Shown here piece by piece: positions 32,847 to 44,881 of a stretch of 64,000 bases of DNA. Source of the DNA: Metellina segmentata (Eukaryota; Arthropoda; Arachnida; Araneae; Tetragnathidae). Made by a program: the position numbers and the translations under genes. Where the stretch lies: positions 73,586,416 through 73,650,415 of the forward strand of contig OX375878.1 in assembly GCA_947359465.1 (NCBI GenBank). Reading direction: 5' to 3'. Below the pieces are notes generated by a model that was given only the letters and a program-made list of their open reading frames with translations, ran no database searches and had not been told where the DNA came from. The number at the start of each line of letters is the position of its first letter. The first letter of the stretch is position 1.

Positions 32847-34846
32847 TAAATAACATTATGTTAATTTAAGCGTACAGAAATGTTGCTGTTGTTCCAGCAA
32901 AGATCTTATTTTCACTTTAACGAGTGCCTAGTAGGTAATATGCAAATTTTCTAGGTAATTTGCAGATTACCTAGGTAATTTGAGAGATGAAACAATTTTC
33001 AGCACTTTAACGGATCATCCTAGTTAATGTTCACATTACTTAGATAATCTGTAGAATAACTGATTACCGTACTTTAGTGGTAACATATACACTATGACAA
33101 TTTCATATTGGTGTTGTAAACATTACATTTCTATATTGAAAGTGTTCCCGTTTACTCTCTTTCATTCCCAGAAAAATTATAGTGCAGTCCTTCTAGAAAC
33201 TGTTGGCTAAAGATGCCCAAGGTATTAAAAATTTTATCTATTGCCTGGAACAGAAGAATTTGACCTGACATGGTACTTTTGAAAACGAGATGTAGAAGAC
33301 GTTTCTCATAAGATAAAAGGTTCTGGATCATAATTGGATCTGTATCAACTTATTTCGGGTCTCATTACATAATTTCTGGAGCATTGTTACTTTAAGCGCC
33401 GTCAAGCTAAGGAAAATCAAGCAATACATGATCTTGCAGTTTAAAATTTCTTTGGTGGGTGGGGGAATTTTGGTGTGTTGCAAGTAGACTTTTCTGAAAA
33501 CCACTCTTGCACTTTTCGAAATGAGATCCATGGTGCCGATTGGAAACAGAAGCAAGTGAACTTGCTCAAAACTGGTATTTATTACTTGAGTTTCATCCAT
33601 TCTTTAGTGCCAACATCAGATTATTAGGGTCCTTCTAAAGAGGTCATTATTTAATCCGTATCTTTTTTATTACATAGTATTTCAAATGGTGTCCAAAATG
33701 TAGAAATATGGTCTGACGGTGCATATAAAGGGGTCCAGTTTAAAAATGCTTAAATAACAGTCTCTCTTAACACACAGAAATAAAGATACAAAGTATCTAT
33801 TACGTGGAAATATTTTTCAAAATCACATGGTAAGAGTTCAGGAGACGGAATTCGAGGCAGTGTGAAACACATTTGTTTTCGACCAAATGAAAAAAGGTTT
33901 TTAGTACATAATGCGCACGAATTCGTTGAAGCTGCTAATAAGTAGAGGACAAATGTTTTTGATCCAAATGAAGGAGTAGCAAAATTCAGATCTAAACAAA
34001 TTTTTGAATCAAAATTCATAATTTCCTTCGACTTTTACTGCAAATAAATATGTTTACAGGGCATTATTTAAATTTTTTAATCTGTGTAATTTATCTCATT
34101 AATAAGCAATTATTCTCAAATATATATAAATATAAAAAAGTTAATTTTAGTACGGATTAAAATTTTGAAAGCGTTATAATAAGCATTCAGTTCTTAGAAT
34201 ACAAAAATGTAACGTGTCACAAAAGTATGTAGAGTGAGTCACATAAAAAAGTCAGTTTATTTTATTAATTAATAGAGTAATTTCATTTTTTTTTCTTATG
34301 TTTGCCATGACCCACTACTCACAGCTAAGCATCCAAGTACTTTCTAGCGATTCACATTGAAGAAGAGTAAAACTGTCATTTTTTTTCAAATCTAAAAAGT
34401 CATGTCATTTTTTTTTGTACCGTGAGTCACGGTCGGAAATGTTGCCATTTGGGAAACAATCCTCATTAAATTTCTAAATTATGCCGTAGATGCTTCAGTA
34501 ATACATCAATGAGTTTATAAATCACTTTTTATTTATTGTTTTCTTAATCCATTCTTAATTTACGTTAATTTAATACCGAAAAGTGATGTCTGATTGTAAC
34601 GTAAGTCACATTTAATTACCCAAATACAAAAAAAAATCAAAGGGAAGTTAAATAATCTGAACATACGTAAGTGCTTTTATCCATACATGGTTTTAAACTT
34701 CATGTAAGAAAACCTAGAGACTGAATTAGTTTCTTAAAAAATTAGTACAAAATTCAAATTCCAGGCAATTTTCGAAAGCGTAAAATATTTTTAAATGTAA
34801 AACTGGTCACTAAACAAGTTGAAATTCAGCAGCTATGATGTTTATA
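32847..34846. other. AT-rich spacer, no gene recognised
   Basis: Two small minus-strand frames (33328-33600 and 33750-34019) show no recognisable domain. Bases 34200-34620 hold several variants of gtgagtcac / gtaagtcac / gtgtcac spaced over 400 bases (see findings). The first ~230 bases contain repeated taggtaattt / gcagattacc words. Confidence 0.5.
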
Positions 34847-36157
34847 CAGAGGCTGTTCACACATTTTTTAGACAATGTATATTGTATTCACAAAATTAAA
34901 TTACATAAAATTCGTGTGTTTTAAATGTTCTATTTGATAGCCCTTATTCTGAACTATCTTTCGACACCGTAATTTCCAGGATAATGATGCCTTTTGAAGT
35001 GTCAGAAGAGGTATTCTATCCCATTCCTCCTGAACAGCTTTCCAGAGTCATGTAAGGGTTGTGGGACGACGTTTTGATAATTCAGATTTTAGAAGTCCGA
35101 AAGCACAAAAATCCATAGGTGATAGATACATCGGGAGATTTAGTAGGCACATCAGTGAAGGGTATGGCCTTGATACCGGTTTTTTGTTCCATTTCTTTTA
35201 GGAAATTTACAGTGGATTTTGATGTGTGACTGCTAGCTTTGTCTTGATGGAGTTCCACAGATTGATGGCACTGTGGGTAAAGCGATGGTATTTCATTCAG
35301 AAAAATTGGCGATAAAATATGTTCCTGATAGTATTTGGAGTTAATCTTGACATTTTTTTCCACTCTCTTTATTTTTAACTTGCCATTATATGAAAAACCA
35401 GCAACAATCATGAATCCTTTAGAAAAACTTTCTTTCGATTCTGTGAACCATGTACTTAAATTTTTTTCTCCCCTTTTATGACTATAAATGGCTATTTTTT
35501 TTTTGCTGCAATCATTTAAATACACCCATGATTCATCTATTGTGACAATAGTTTTCCATTTTTCTTTGGATAAGTGTTTCTCATATAGAATTCGGCAGCG
35601 TGTCCTGTGTTCAGCGATATGGTTTTTAGAAATACTATACACATTGCGTTTTTTCGCTTTCTTAAAATTTAAATCAACGTTTATCATTTTGTTTACAGTG
35701 GACACCGATAATTTTAATGATTTTGCAACTGTCCTTTGACTAAGGGGATTTTCTTTTGACATTAAACAACGTACCTTTGCAATAGTCGAAGATGTCCGTT
35801 TCTTCCTTGGATACTTGTTTGGAATTTTTGTCCCACTTGAGGCTCCAATTTGACGTTTTTTTTCCTTTCTTGTTGACGATGTTACCTATCGACGCTTTAG
35901 ATATCACAAAACCATGACTCTCGCATCGTTTTTGGATAACGGAATATGAATATTTCTCTTTGGAAAGAGCATAAATATAGCCTTTGAACCACTGCTTCGT
36001 TAAAAACGCTATTTTGAATAAAAACAAACATCTCAAGCCGCAGACGGTAATTTTGACTTTTAAAAACATAGTACAACTGCAATTATTTCTTTTGCAACAA
36101 ACGATTTTTTTACTACCGCTAACCAAAATTGTCTAAAAAATGTGCGAACAGCCTCTG
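34847..36157 (-). mobile_element. Mariner-like transposon with broken transposase
   Basis: 1311 bp flanked by TA (34845-34846 and 36158-36159). The TIRs are at least 31 bases with two mismatches by eye, beginning cagaggctgttc and including acattttttagacaat. It encodes a degenerate transposase on the minus strand and is otherwise full length. Confidence 0.9.
35082..36050 (-). pseudogene. Mariner-like transposase, frameshifted
   Basis: An N-terminal HTH segment (KQWFKGYIYALSKEKYSYSV, then QKRCESHGFVISKASIGNIV) lies upstream on the minus strand. After a frame change near 35825 it continues into a second HTH (RTVAKSLKLSVSTVNKMI) and the catalytic domain at 35082-35762. Catalytic motifs are TIDESWVYL (first D), LHQDKASSHTSK (second D) and PTKSPDVS (third D), with 36 residues between the last two, the same spacing as the intact mariner at 14202. 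The frame is lost again right after the third motif (SITYGFLCF). The protein would act at TA sites; this copy is non-functional. Confidence 0.85.
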
Positions 36158-36953
36158 TATTTAACGGTATGAATATTTTGTGTGTGTGTTTTGTGTGCAT
36201 TTTTCGTTTTCGATTATTCAATTCTAACTTGGATTTAAGACATTTAAACATTTGACAAAATAGAATATTATAAGGCCAATAAAAAATTGCAGAGGTCATG
36301 AAAATTACAAATTCTTAATATTACAAGGTAATTTTGATTTTACTCAATCCAAATATTTAAGGAAGTTTTAAATCGGGTTGCGTGAAATTTTACATTACTG
36401 GTTGTATGTTTCCCACCGTTAGCCATATAACTTTTGTGGCAAATATGGTGCTTAATTCAGTAGGGTCAGGTGGCGGAAAGTGGGGGTAAAATCAAGCTTT
36501 TTTAGAGAAGCCCCTAAAACCAAACTATTAAATTTATTTTAATGAAACTTTTGATGCATTTTATATACATTAGATTCATATAGATTAAACATGAAGCATA
36601 ATCATTCAATTTTGTTGAATTGTTTTCTCACAGTGATACATTTAAAAGAGCATGTTTTGATAGCCCCACTTTACCCCATGGTGGGGGGGAATTGGGGGTA
36701 GTTCTAAAATTGGTGTATACTCTTGGATAACAGCCATAACAGAGTTGCTCGTTACCACGGGCAATGCTCATTGTCAAATTCAGCCAAATTCGAATTGCGA
36801 AGAGATCCAACCTTTCTAAAACCTTTTCATTGGTTAAAACCTCACCACACTTGCTCTGTACTCATTTTCTTTGAATTCTCAATGACTAAAACAGTATTTA
36901 CAGATGGAATGGGAGAGAGTTTGCAGTATTGCTTTATTTAAATCTTTTAAAGG

Positions 36954-37205
36954 TCAGTCGAGAGAAACTGCATCAGAAGATACAATGCTCTTGGTTGTTT
37001 CTCTTTTCTGTAATGAGAATACAGTGTTGGATGGCCTAATGTTCAGAGGATAAAGTCCAGCTACTTTAAATTCATTTACTGTATTTTCCGGCGTCATTCT
37101 TTCAAATAACGTTTTTAAGAGAAATGGAAATGATGCTTTCGAAACATTTTGTAATCTGCTTTCTCTAAACCAATGTTTCAAAATCTCCTTCCAAGCTTTT
37201 TTCAA
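36954..37205 (-). pseudogene. C-terminal part of a pogo-type (DDE_1 / jerky) transposase
   Basis: An 83-residue fragment with AWKEILKHWF, SFPFLLKTLFERMTPEN, and VNEFKVAGLYPLNI. The block F-x-x-x-GLYPxN after an alpha-helical A-W-x-x-x-L...W segment is typical of the region following the third catalytic residue in pogo/Tigger transposases. The catalytic core is not recoverable nearby, and the element is mostly deleted. Host CENP-B/jerky-type genes share this domain, but the TIRs and TA flanks make the transposon origin much more likely. Confidence 0.75.
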
Positions 37206-37588
37206 GGAGAAAACACTTCAACATATAATGGTTGTAGAACATTAGACATTTACTAAAGTTAACACAGAGGTAAAAAATATCCCTACTATACACCACTTGC
37301 TAAGCCTAATCATATCCACAAATTACCACACTTCAGAAAACAACTCATAATAAGTAGAATTACAAAATTTATTCTTATCTTTTTATGCAGATCTGCTCCT
37401 TAGATTTTAATCCACACGTTTGAACGAAAATTAATAGTTTTTTTCAGTTAATAATGATTTTAGAAGAAAATTCATCAGCAACTTAAACATATTAAGGGCA
37501 ATATGCATAAACAAGATAATTTGTAAACATTAAACTTCTTGCCAGTTTCTAAAATTAAAATTAAAATATTTTCCATAATCTCAATATA

Positions 37589-38863
37589 CAGGGGATGGAC
37601 AAAATAATATGAATACTTGCGAAAAAATAGCACTCGAAAGAAACCTCTCGTATACTCCTGCCCTCTAGCGGTGAAGGGTGCCACCTAGCGGATGCAAAAG
37701 TACACACATCAGTCTGCTACTAGCAGCTACAGAAGTCGGATGCGAAATATATTTCTGTGTTAAAATTGCGTTATGACTGACCTCTCTGATTTCGAAAGAG
37801 GCATGATTGTTGGAGCCCGTCTTGATGGAGCCTCAGTAACGATAACGGCCACCCTTCTAGGTGTTGGGAGAAGTACAGTGTCGACTGTAATGTCAGAATA
37901 TTTAAAACGGGGAAAAACATCATCTAAAAAAGTACAACAGTGGTCGAAAATCGAAGCTGAATGACAAAGACAGAAGGGTTTTGAAGCGGATTGAGGCAAA
38001 AAAACACAAGACAACAGCATCCCATATAACATCTGAGATGAACACTCGTCTACAGGAAGCAGTTTCATCAAAAACTATCCGGCGTGAACTGCATGTGGCA
38101 AATATTCATGGTAGAGCGGCTATTTCAAAACCATTGACTACACCATGCACTGCCTTGAAGCGACTAATATGGTTTCCCGAGCATAAAAATTGGACACAAC
38201 AACAATGGGAGAATGTAATATGGTCAGACGAATCGTCGTTCACATTATTCCCGACAAATAAACGTGTTTGCGTTTGAAGAACGCCACCAGAAGCCTATCA
38301 AGTTGACTGTCTTCGGCCTACGGTTAAGCATTGTGGCGATTCAGGGATGATCTGGGGTGCGATATCACATCGTGGTCTTGGCCCACTATTGTTCTGAATG
38401 GCCGTGTTACAGGAGAGGATTATATCAGTCTTCTGGCCGACCATCTTCACCCAATGGTGCAAACTGTGTTTCCTGATAAACGATCAGTCTTCCAAGATGA
38501 TAATGCCCCCATTCACACCTGTGGAATTGTCCGAGACTGGTTATATGAACACGACGATGAAATAGAGCACCTCATAGGGCCCCCTCAGTCCCTGATCTCA
38601 ATATAATAGAACCTTTGTGGGGTATTTTGGAAAACAAACTGCGCAGTCGATTCTTCCCCCCCCCGCCCAAGGACACTTTCTGAATTAGGGACTTTTTTGC
38701 AATTTGAGTGGGAACGTATCCCTCTGAATGTTGTACGTGACTTATATTTATCGATTCCAGGTCTGATACAAGCTGTAATTCATTCAAAAGGGGGGGACCA
38801 ATGGCCTATTAATAAAAATAATTATCTTTTCACAGGTGTTCAGATTATTTTGTCCAACACCTG
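37589..38863 (+). mobile_element. Tc1-like DNA transposon, copy 2
   Basis: 1275 bp with TIRs caggggatggacaaaataat and, from the right, caggtgttggacaaaataat. Clean TA duplications lie at 37587-37588 and 38864-38865. It is inserted in the pogo-like element at 36463-38980 and is therefore younger than it. Same family as 1712-2958. Confidence 0.95.
37773..38850 (+). pseudogene. Tc1-like transposase, multiply frameshifted
   Basis: ATG at 37773 (MTDLSDFERGMIVGARLDGA) opens the N-terminal HTH. The frame breaks near 37960, resumes through the second HTH/linker and the first catalytic aspartate (WSDESSFTLF), ends at TGA about 38276, and resumes through VFQDDNAPIHT (second D). A further break precedes the NIIEPLW segment (third catalytic residue E), near 38600. 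It is better preserved than copy 1, keeping DES at the first motif and no large deletion, but at least three indels or stops remain. Confidence 0.88.
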
Positions 38864-38980
38864 TATGCCTCTAAAAAGGAATTAACTAAATATTTTAATT
38901 TAAAAAGAGAAAATAGTTCTTTTTCAATGTACCCCCCCCCCTTTACTCCTCCATGGGCCCACTTTACCCCCACCTGACCC

Positions 38981-40382
38981 TATAATACAATTTCAACAAG
39001 GTTATTGCTGTTAATTAATTTTTCCTTTTTTAATTTAAGAACTCCGTATTCGTTTCCAAAATAGAATTATTAAAGGAAGAATAAATTCCTTTCAAGTCTT
39101 ATCTTCTAAAAATTTCACAAAAAAAAATGCATTCATTCATTTTTATAGTTAATATAAATATCTGTTTTAAAAGTTAATCTGACCATCTAATTTGAAATAC
39201 GTAAACTCAGGACTAATAAACTAATAATTGGTGAAGTATATATGAAATTAAAAGTATTTCTCATCTGTCTAAATTTAGTAAACTTATGATTCTCATTATG
39301 TGCTGAAGTCTAAAATATGCTTTTTTTTTTTAAGAAATTAAAAATATGCTTTAGTTATTTTCTCAAATCATTTCTTTAACCTTAACGCTCTTCCTTTTGA
39401 GTTAGTTCTTCTCGCTATTTGACTCAAGCTGCGTTTGGGTGAAATAAAAGTAACTGAAAAATTCATAGAACAATCATTCAGTTGTCAAAAATTTTTATTT
39501 ATACATAGCGTATGTGGAAGATAAATATCCTGAACTTATATATCTGAAAGACCAAAAAGTCTGGAAAACGATTTGTTTCAAGAAGTTTAATTTTTTCGGT
39601 TTCAAAAGGTTCTATTCGATGTTGGAAAGAGTAAAATCTAGATTACGTGTAAGAATGTGATAGGGGGAGGTATTTTCTGTAGTTTAAATCTGTTCAGAGA
39701 GTTTTAAGGATCTTGTTTTGCTTTTCTCTGTTATAAAACTGACTTAATTAAACAATTATTTATTAAGTCGTTGCATAATAAAAAAAAGTTGTGTAAACGT
39801 TAGGCATATATTTATAAATAAACATATTCAAACATATAGAAATATTTCATTCACAACACCATTCTGATTTAGTACTCCTGATGGCAGTGTCACTGTTTAT
39901 TACAAATGAACTAGTGTTTGCATAATGTTGTTACATTACGGCTCCGATGAGAAGACAGTCGACGTTGGGTCAGTTGCTTTTTTTAAAAGGTATGGAAGCT
40001 GATTAGGATAAGACTGCCATATTCAAAAGAATGAATGGCGATCACTGTAGTTGGTCTTCGTGCCGCCAACTCGTTATCACTGTTGTTTCTTACGGCATCA
40101 AACTATAAACTTAGAACCAGAATCCGTGCTAAAGACGTCAGTGGAAGCGCTTTGTTTACGTCCCAATGTATATCACTTAGTTTTAAAAACAGATTCATTC
40201 AAAACCACGTGACGAGTGATAAGGAGTAAGCAATATGCATTGGTCGTTACTGATACTAGTATTCAGTAGTACTATCTGGACTAATGCAGAAATCTGAATT
40301 TTGGATCAAGCTGTCTCTCTGTATAGTCCCCCTATCCGTATTGTAACTAGTGCGAAAAAAATTTAGAATTTACATTCCTTAA
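38981..40382. other. AT-rich spacer, no gene
   Basis: No supported gene. Short frames (for example 40035-40229) have no recognisable features. Confidence 0.5.
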
Positions 40383-40812
40383 CCTTTACGCTGCGGTGCT
40401 TAGATTTTTTCAATCGTCTCCAGGAATGGCCCTTTCGCCTGCACGTCCGACACCCCCACCCCTTACCTAATTATCTAACTTGAACGATAAATCCTTGAGT
40501 GATATGTGACATGTGGAACCGACGCTTTCCTTTCATAGTATTGTGTAACGTATCGTTTGGCGTTAGAGAGATATCACCGAAGCGACTTTCTGCCTTTTCC
40601 CCAAAGCGTTCACACCACACGGTCGACCGGTTAGAGTTCCGAACAAAAGGAGGGATCCTCTAGAAGGACAGTCGCTGACAGCTCGTAAATGGTGATCGAT
40701 GCCAGCGGTCACTTAAAAGGGAATATCATCCACTGTACACATATCTATATCATGCCAATGGCGCAAACTAAATTTTATAGGTAGCAATTCTCTATATGCC
40801 TCAGCGTAAAGG
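40383..40812. mobile_element. Candidate piggyBac-like MITE
   Basis: A 430-bp segment, distinctly less AT-rich than its flanks, whose ends are cctttacgctgcggtgc and, from the right, cctttacgctgaggc. TTAA lies directly to the left (40379-40382); the right flank reads tgga, so a TTAA duplication would need substitutions. No coding capacity. TIRs are clear; the superfamily call is tentative. Confidence 0.5.
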
Positions 40813-42206
40813 TGGATGGCATCTAAGAAGCTATCACAACAGGCAACTACTTTATTGTAAAGAAGGTTTCAAATCGAACATTCACCCATTAGAAAACAAT
40901 TATCGCCTGCAGCTGCTTAAAAACGCTGTAAGCAGCACAATTACATTCTTATAGCGTTTTAGAAGTACCAAATGCAGCTAATTACATTTTCATTGTTGCA
41001 ATTGCTTCCATAGTTGAATTCTGATGAAACAGTCTTCAAAAATAATGACATTTATTGTGTGGCGTCTCTTTCCTGATAGTAGCAAGACAATTTCAATGAA
41101 ATCAAATTAAGAAATGCCCGAAAGCAAATTTTTAATGGACCCAATTGTCCCCCGTTAATGGATAAGTTAATGTTCTTTCCAGCACGTAATAGCTTCAGTT
41201 GCTTCATTTATTACCTGTATGGGTACTTATTAGCATTAAGCAGGAGAATCCAATAATGCTCGCTTAGCTACCAGCTTAAAGCAAACGAGTGAGCCGGACA
41301 GTTTTATTTATCAAAGGATGAAGAAAGCTTAAATCTAATACAATTACCTGTACTAAACCTAGTTACATTTTTTGTGTGTACGAGAAAAGGTTTCTGTAAC
41401 AGCTCGTTATGATGACTGTCATATATCTTATCAAAATCCCATGAAAACTAAAAGAAAGGTTTCTGCTTCGGAGGAAGTGATGTTTTGAATTCGATTTCCT
41501 TTCGGGTATGCAAATATATCTTGAGAAATCAGTGATTACCTTCAATTAGCCTTGACATATGGAGCCTTTATTTCTCTATTAATGATATCTTTGAAGTATT
41601 AAGCAATTATTTGGCTTAATTGATTCCTCAATGAATGATAAAATGAATGCAGCGTTTCTTTTTGTTTAGTGTTTAGAACTTTATCTTAATTTCTCTTGGA
41701 ATCGTTATTTTGTAAAAATGAACAGATTTAATAATTAAGCGTTGATGCGACTAAAGTAATCAATTTTGGTATGGAATAAGTTTCTCTCTTTTAAATAGTC
41801 ACCTACAAATTAATTTAATTAATTTCTGGATCACTTTTATGTTTAATCGCATCAGATCTTTCAATAATCACTGACCTCTGATAATTTATAAATGTTATTT
41901 TTCAATGTTTTTAATTAAATATTATGTAATTGAACTGCTGTTAACTGGCAGGGGAGATCCTGGTATGTTGAAACATGTGAACCGAGTCCTCTATTGAAAA
42001 GCATATGCTTTTTGAGGGGCCGTCATTTTTTCCATTTTTAGATTTTTCTTATAAGCACATCTGACAACTATACTGATTTCAATGTTCTAGTGCCCGTAGT
42101 TTTTTGAAAAGTGGTTTTTAAAGATTTAAAATAAAGTAAGTCAATTTTCTGCATCCTCTAAAATCTTTAATTGTTCTTGAAATACAACACTGATTAGACT
42201 TAAAAG
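40813..42206. other. AT-rich spacer, no gene
   Basis: Nothing supported. AT-rich with ordinary composition and no long repeat that I can see. Confidence 0.5.
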
Positions 42207-42605
42207 TTGATGTTCATAAACGCAACAAGTATTCGTATTTACCCATTGACTCTCCATCAGATAACACTGCAATGGATTTTCAGTCACTATGGTGTTCATG
42301 GCAATGAACTGGAGGATAGCTTAGCTACGGCTGGTTCTGAATTAACCCAACCATATCCTCCTATTGAGTACCATATTCAACTAGTTACCACCGTCCCATC
42401 TAAAGCCATTCGGTGTATTGAGTACCATATACCAAAAACAATCTATCTGCATATTACTAACGAAAGCATAGCTAAAGATAAAAACTGGAACTCCCTGCTA
42501 AGGTATCAGTTTCTGCAATATCTACCACGAGCTAGATTTTTTTTCATTTGTGCTTCGATGAACCCCGTTACGTGTTCCGACATAACGCACGGCAGAACAT
42601 ATTGA
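42207..42605 (+). pseudogene. Non-LTR retrotransposon fragment, RNase H C-terminal region
   Basis: The frame contains ITLQWIFSHYGVHGNELEDSL, matching the last RNase H motif of LINE ORF2 proteins (usually W-I/V-P-S-H-x-G-x-x-GNE-x-A-D). The histidine and the GNE are kept, but the aspartate region reads EDSLATAGS. The following 80 residues resemble the LINE tail only loosely. There is no reverse transcriptase upstream, so this is a truncated 3' relic. The clade could be Jockey, I or R1-like; not resolvable here. Confidence 0.65.
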
Positions 42606-42799
42606 AATAGTTTTTCTTTTCGTAAGTCGTATTCTTTCAGTAAAGCAACCGACCAAATCCAAAAATCCATAGTCTTCTTTCACGTAAAGTAAAAAATGGT
42701 AATCCCTATGGTGTGGGGATGGGGGTAATGGTGTGGATTGAGAACGTTTTGGAAGATGAAAATTACAATAATTTATAAATGAAACCAGCAGAATTATCC

Positions 42800-42990
42800 T
42801 ACATTGCTTGAGTTTTATAGGATAAATGATGATTGAGGAAGTTATCAGAATAATTACTTCTCTTTCATAGATAAATGCACACATTGTTTAAGTGTATGAA
42901 AAATAATTTTTTCAACACCGTTTTAATATTTTCATAGTTTTTGCAACTTCCTTTGCACGCGAATGCGTATACATGCTCTAGATGTGCATA
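42800..42990 (+). repeat. Old dispersed repeat fragment, third copy
   Basis: Shares agaataattacttc, cattgtttaagtgtatg, tcaacaccgttttaatattt and tttgcaacttcctttgcacg with the order seen at 22620-22760. Family unknown. Confidence 0.45.
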
Positions 42991-43179
42991 ATTCATTTCA
43001 TATACATCGCACCCCGGTAAATGACAAAACTATAAAAGGTGGTTCCTGGAAGATATTTATTGATTGGTGATTAGTTTCTTTTAAATGACATTTTTTAAGT
43101 TTTCATTTTCACATTTTTTTGAAAATTCTATCCAGCGGGTCATAAAATAACAAAGATGGATTGTTTTAAAAAATTTAAT

Positions 43180-43862
43180 TAAAAAAAGCATTTAATTAAA
43201 AGCAAAAATAGTAATAGATTAAAATTTTCATAAAAAAAAGAAAAGATCAATTTTGCAGCATTTTTTAAAATAGAAATCACTGTCAATAAAAAAGCACTGT
43301 TTACAACTAATGCTATGCATAAGAATGGTTTAAACTTGAAAAGCATGCAACCCTGATCTTTTATCATTTAAGAGAACAAATTTTTAATTTTTTTAAGTCC
43401 TAGCCCGATAACTTGCTAACCATGATAATACTTCAAAATTGGTATAGTTTTATTTAATTTGCCTACTCTAAATAGTGTGGGAAATGCAGTTTTAAATCGA
43501 GCATTTTTTTTAATTCACAGATTCAATTACAAAGCAAAGATAGTAATAGATTAAAATTTTCATAAAAAAAAAAGAAAAGGTCAATTTCGCAGCATTTTTT
43601 AAAATAGAAATCATTGTCAATAAAAAAGCACTGTTTACAACTAATGCTATGCATAAGAATGGTTTAAACTTGAAAAGTATGCAATCCTGATCTTTTATCA
43701 TTTAAGAGAACAAATTTTTAATTTAAGTCCTAGCCCGATAACTTGCTAATTATGGATAATACTTCAAAATTGGTATTGTTGTATTTAATTTGCCTACTCT
43801 AAATAATGTGGGAAATGCAGTTTTAAATCGAACATTTTTTTTTAATTCACAGATTCAATTTA
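43180..43862 (+). repeat. Tandem duplication, 332-bp period, two copies
   Basis: agcaaa(a/g)atagtaatagatt at 43201 and 43533, gcactgtttacaactaatgc in both, and cctagcccgataacttgc in both. Copies differ by few substitutions and small A-run indels. The short minus-strand frames in each copy are repeats of the same non-coding-looking sequence. Confidence 0.9.
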
Positions 43863-44155
43863 AAATGCAAATCCCTTACTTATTCCGAATAAGAATGATT
43901 ATGTTACTTGCCTATTGTCTGTAGCTTTTAATAAAACCTAACAATATAATTTGAAAGATCATAAACAAATGAAAGTGTAACTAATTTTAACTGTCATGTA
44001 ATGGTAATCGTTGTCACATTTGTTTAAATTTCAAAATTAAACGTATAACTACATTGCATTACCCATTTTATATTAAAATAAGATTTTGTTTTAACGTTGC
44101 CTGTGTTACTTTAAAATAACTATTTTAACGATAATATTATATCTATGCAATTATA

Positions 44156-44270
44156 CATCATAAAATAAGACGTTACCGTTATAAAATAAGATATTACTGT
44201 TATTAAATAGGACGCTACCTTTATAAAATAAGACGGGTTTTTTTTTAAGTAAGACGTCACCCTTTTTATT
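44156..44270 (+). repeat. Degenerate ~21-bp minisatellite
   Basis: Four to five imperfect units of the type ataaaataagacgttaccgtt. Ends shortly before the second LTR element's upstream region. Confidence 0.75.
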
Positions 44271-44609
44271 TTAAAAGATTTTATTTTGCATACTTCATTT
44301 ATTTCTATGAAACAAAATTTTGTAATTCATATATTCAGTTACGAACTTCTATATCAAGTTGGTCAAAGTATACACTTAAAGCCAATAAAAAAAACAAGAG
44401 TCTGTACCTATATTTTTCCCAAAATAATATAACACATTACAATGTTAAGATATTTTGTACATAACGATATATAGATGGAATTGTGAAAAATGAAAGATTT
44501 GAGAAAACGTATCGGGATTGAATCTAATCCGAACTTGAGCACTTCGAAAAAGACTCAATGCTTTCATAAAGACAGTAACGATCTATTTGCAAAAAGAACT
44601 CATATTCAT

Positions 44610-44849
44610 TGTGGTGACATCATGTGGCGCACTGAGGCAACAACCAGCAAACTCTTCGCGTTACGATTTCTCTTGGCTCGAGTGGCATCAGAAAAAGTTT
44701 AGAACAAAATAAAAGAATAGTAAAACTAGTTTTTTAATCTTTTTAGCTTTGAAGTTTCCCTATTGTCTTACGCATATATTTTTCGTTAATAAAAGTATTT
44801 TAAGAAGTTTGCTCTTTATAATTTATCCGACTTTATTCAACGAACTTCA
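44610..44849 (+). repeat. 5' LTR of gypsy element 2
   Basis: Starts TGTGGTGACATCATGTGG and ends CGAACTTCA. No difference from the 3' LTR found by eye. Confidence 0.95.
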
Positions 44850-44850
44850 T

Positions 44851-44868
44851 TGGTGACCCGGACGTGAT
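44851..44868 (+). promoter_or_regulatory. Primer-binding site, tRNA-Trp type
   Basis: tggtgacccggacgtgat, one base after the LTR. It matches the complement of the 3' end of eukaryotic tRNA-Trp at 17 of 18 positions (g for c in the middle). CsRn1-type elements are known to use tRNA-Trp. Confidence 0.8.
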
Positions 44869-44881
44869 TGATTACGATAAA

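Larger units (their letters stand above)
36463..38980 (-). mobile_element. Pogo-like transposon carrying a nested Tc1
   Basis: TIRs gggtcaggtggcggaaagtg on the left and gggtcaggtgggggtaaagt from the right, flanked by TA at 36461-36462 and 38981-38982. Internal echoes of the TIR (ccccactttacccc near 36664) are present. About 1.24 kb remain without the Tc1 copy (37589-38863). A pogo-type transposase fragment on the minus strand supports the call. Confidence 0.8.

Noticed and set aside
36954..37205. A host CENP-B/jerky-like gene
   Set aside because: Short fragment lying between TIRs with TA flanks; transposon origin is simpler.
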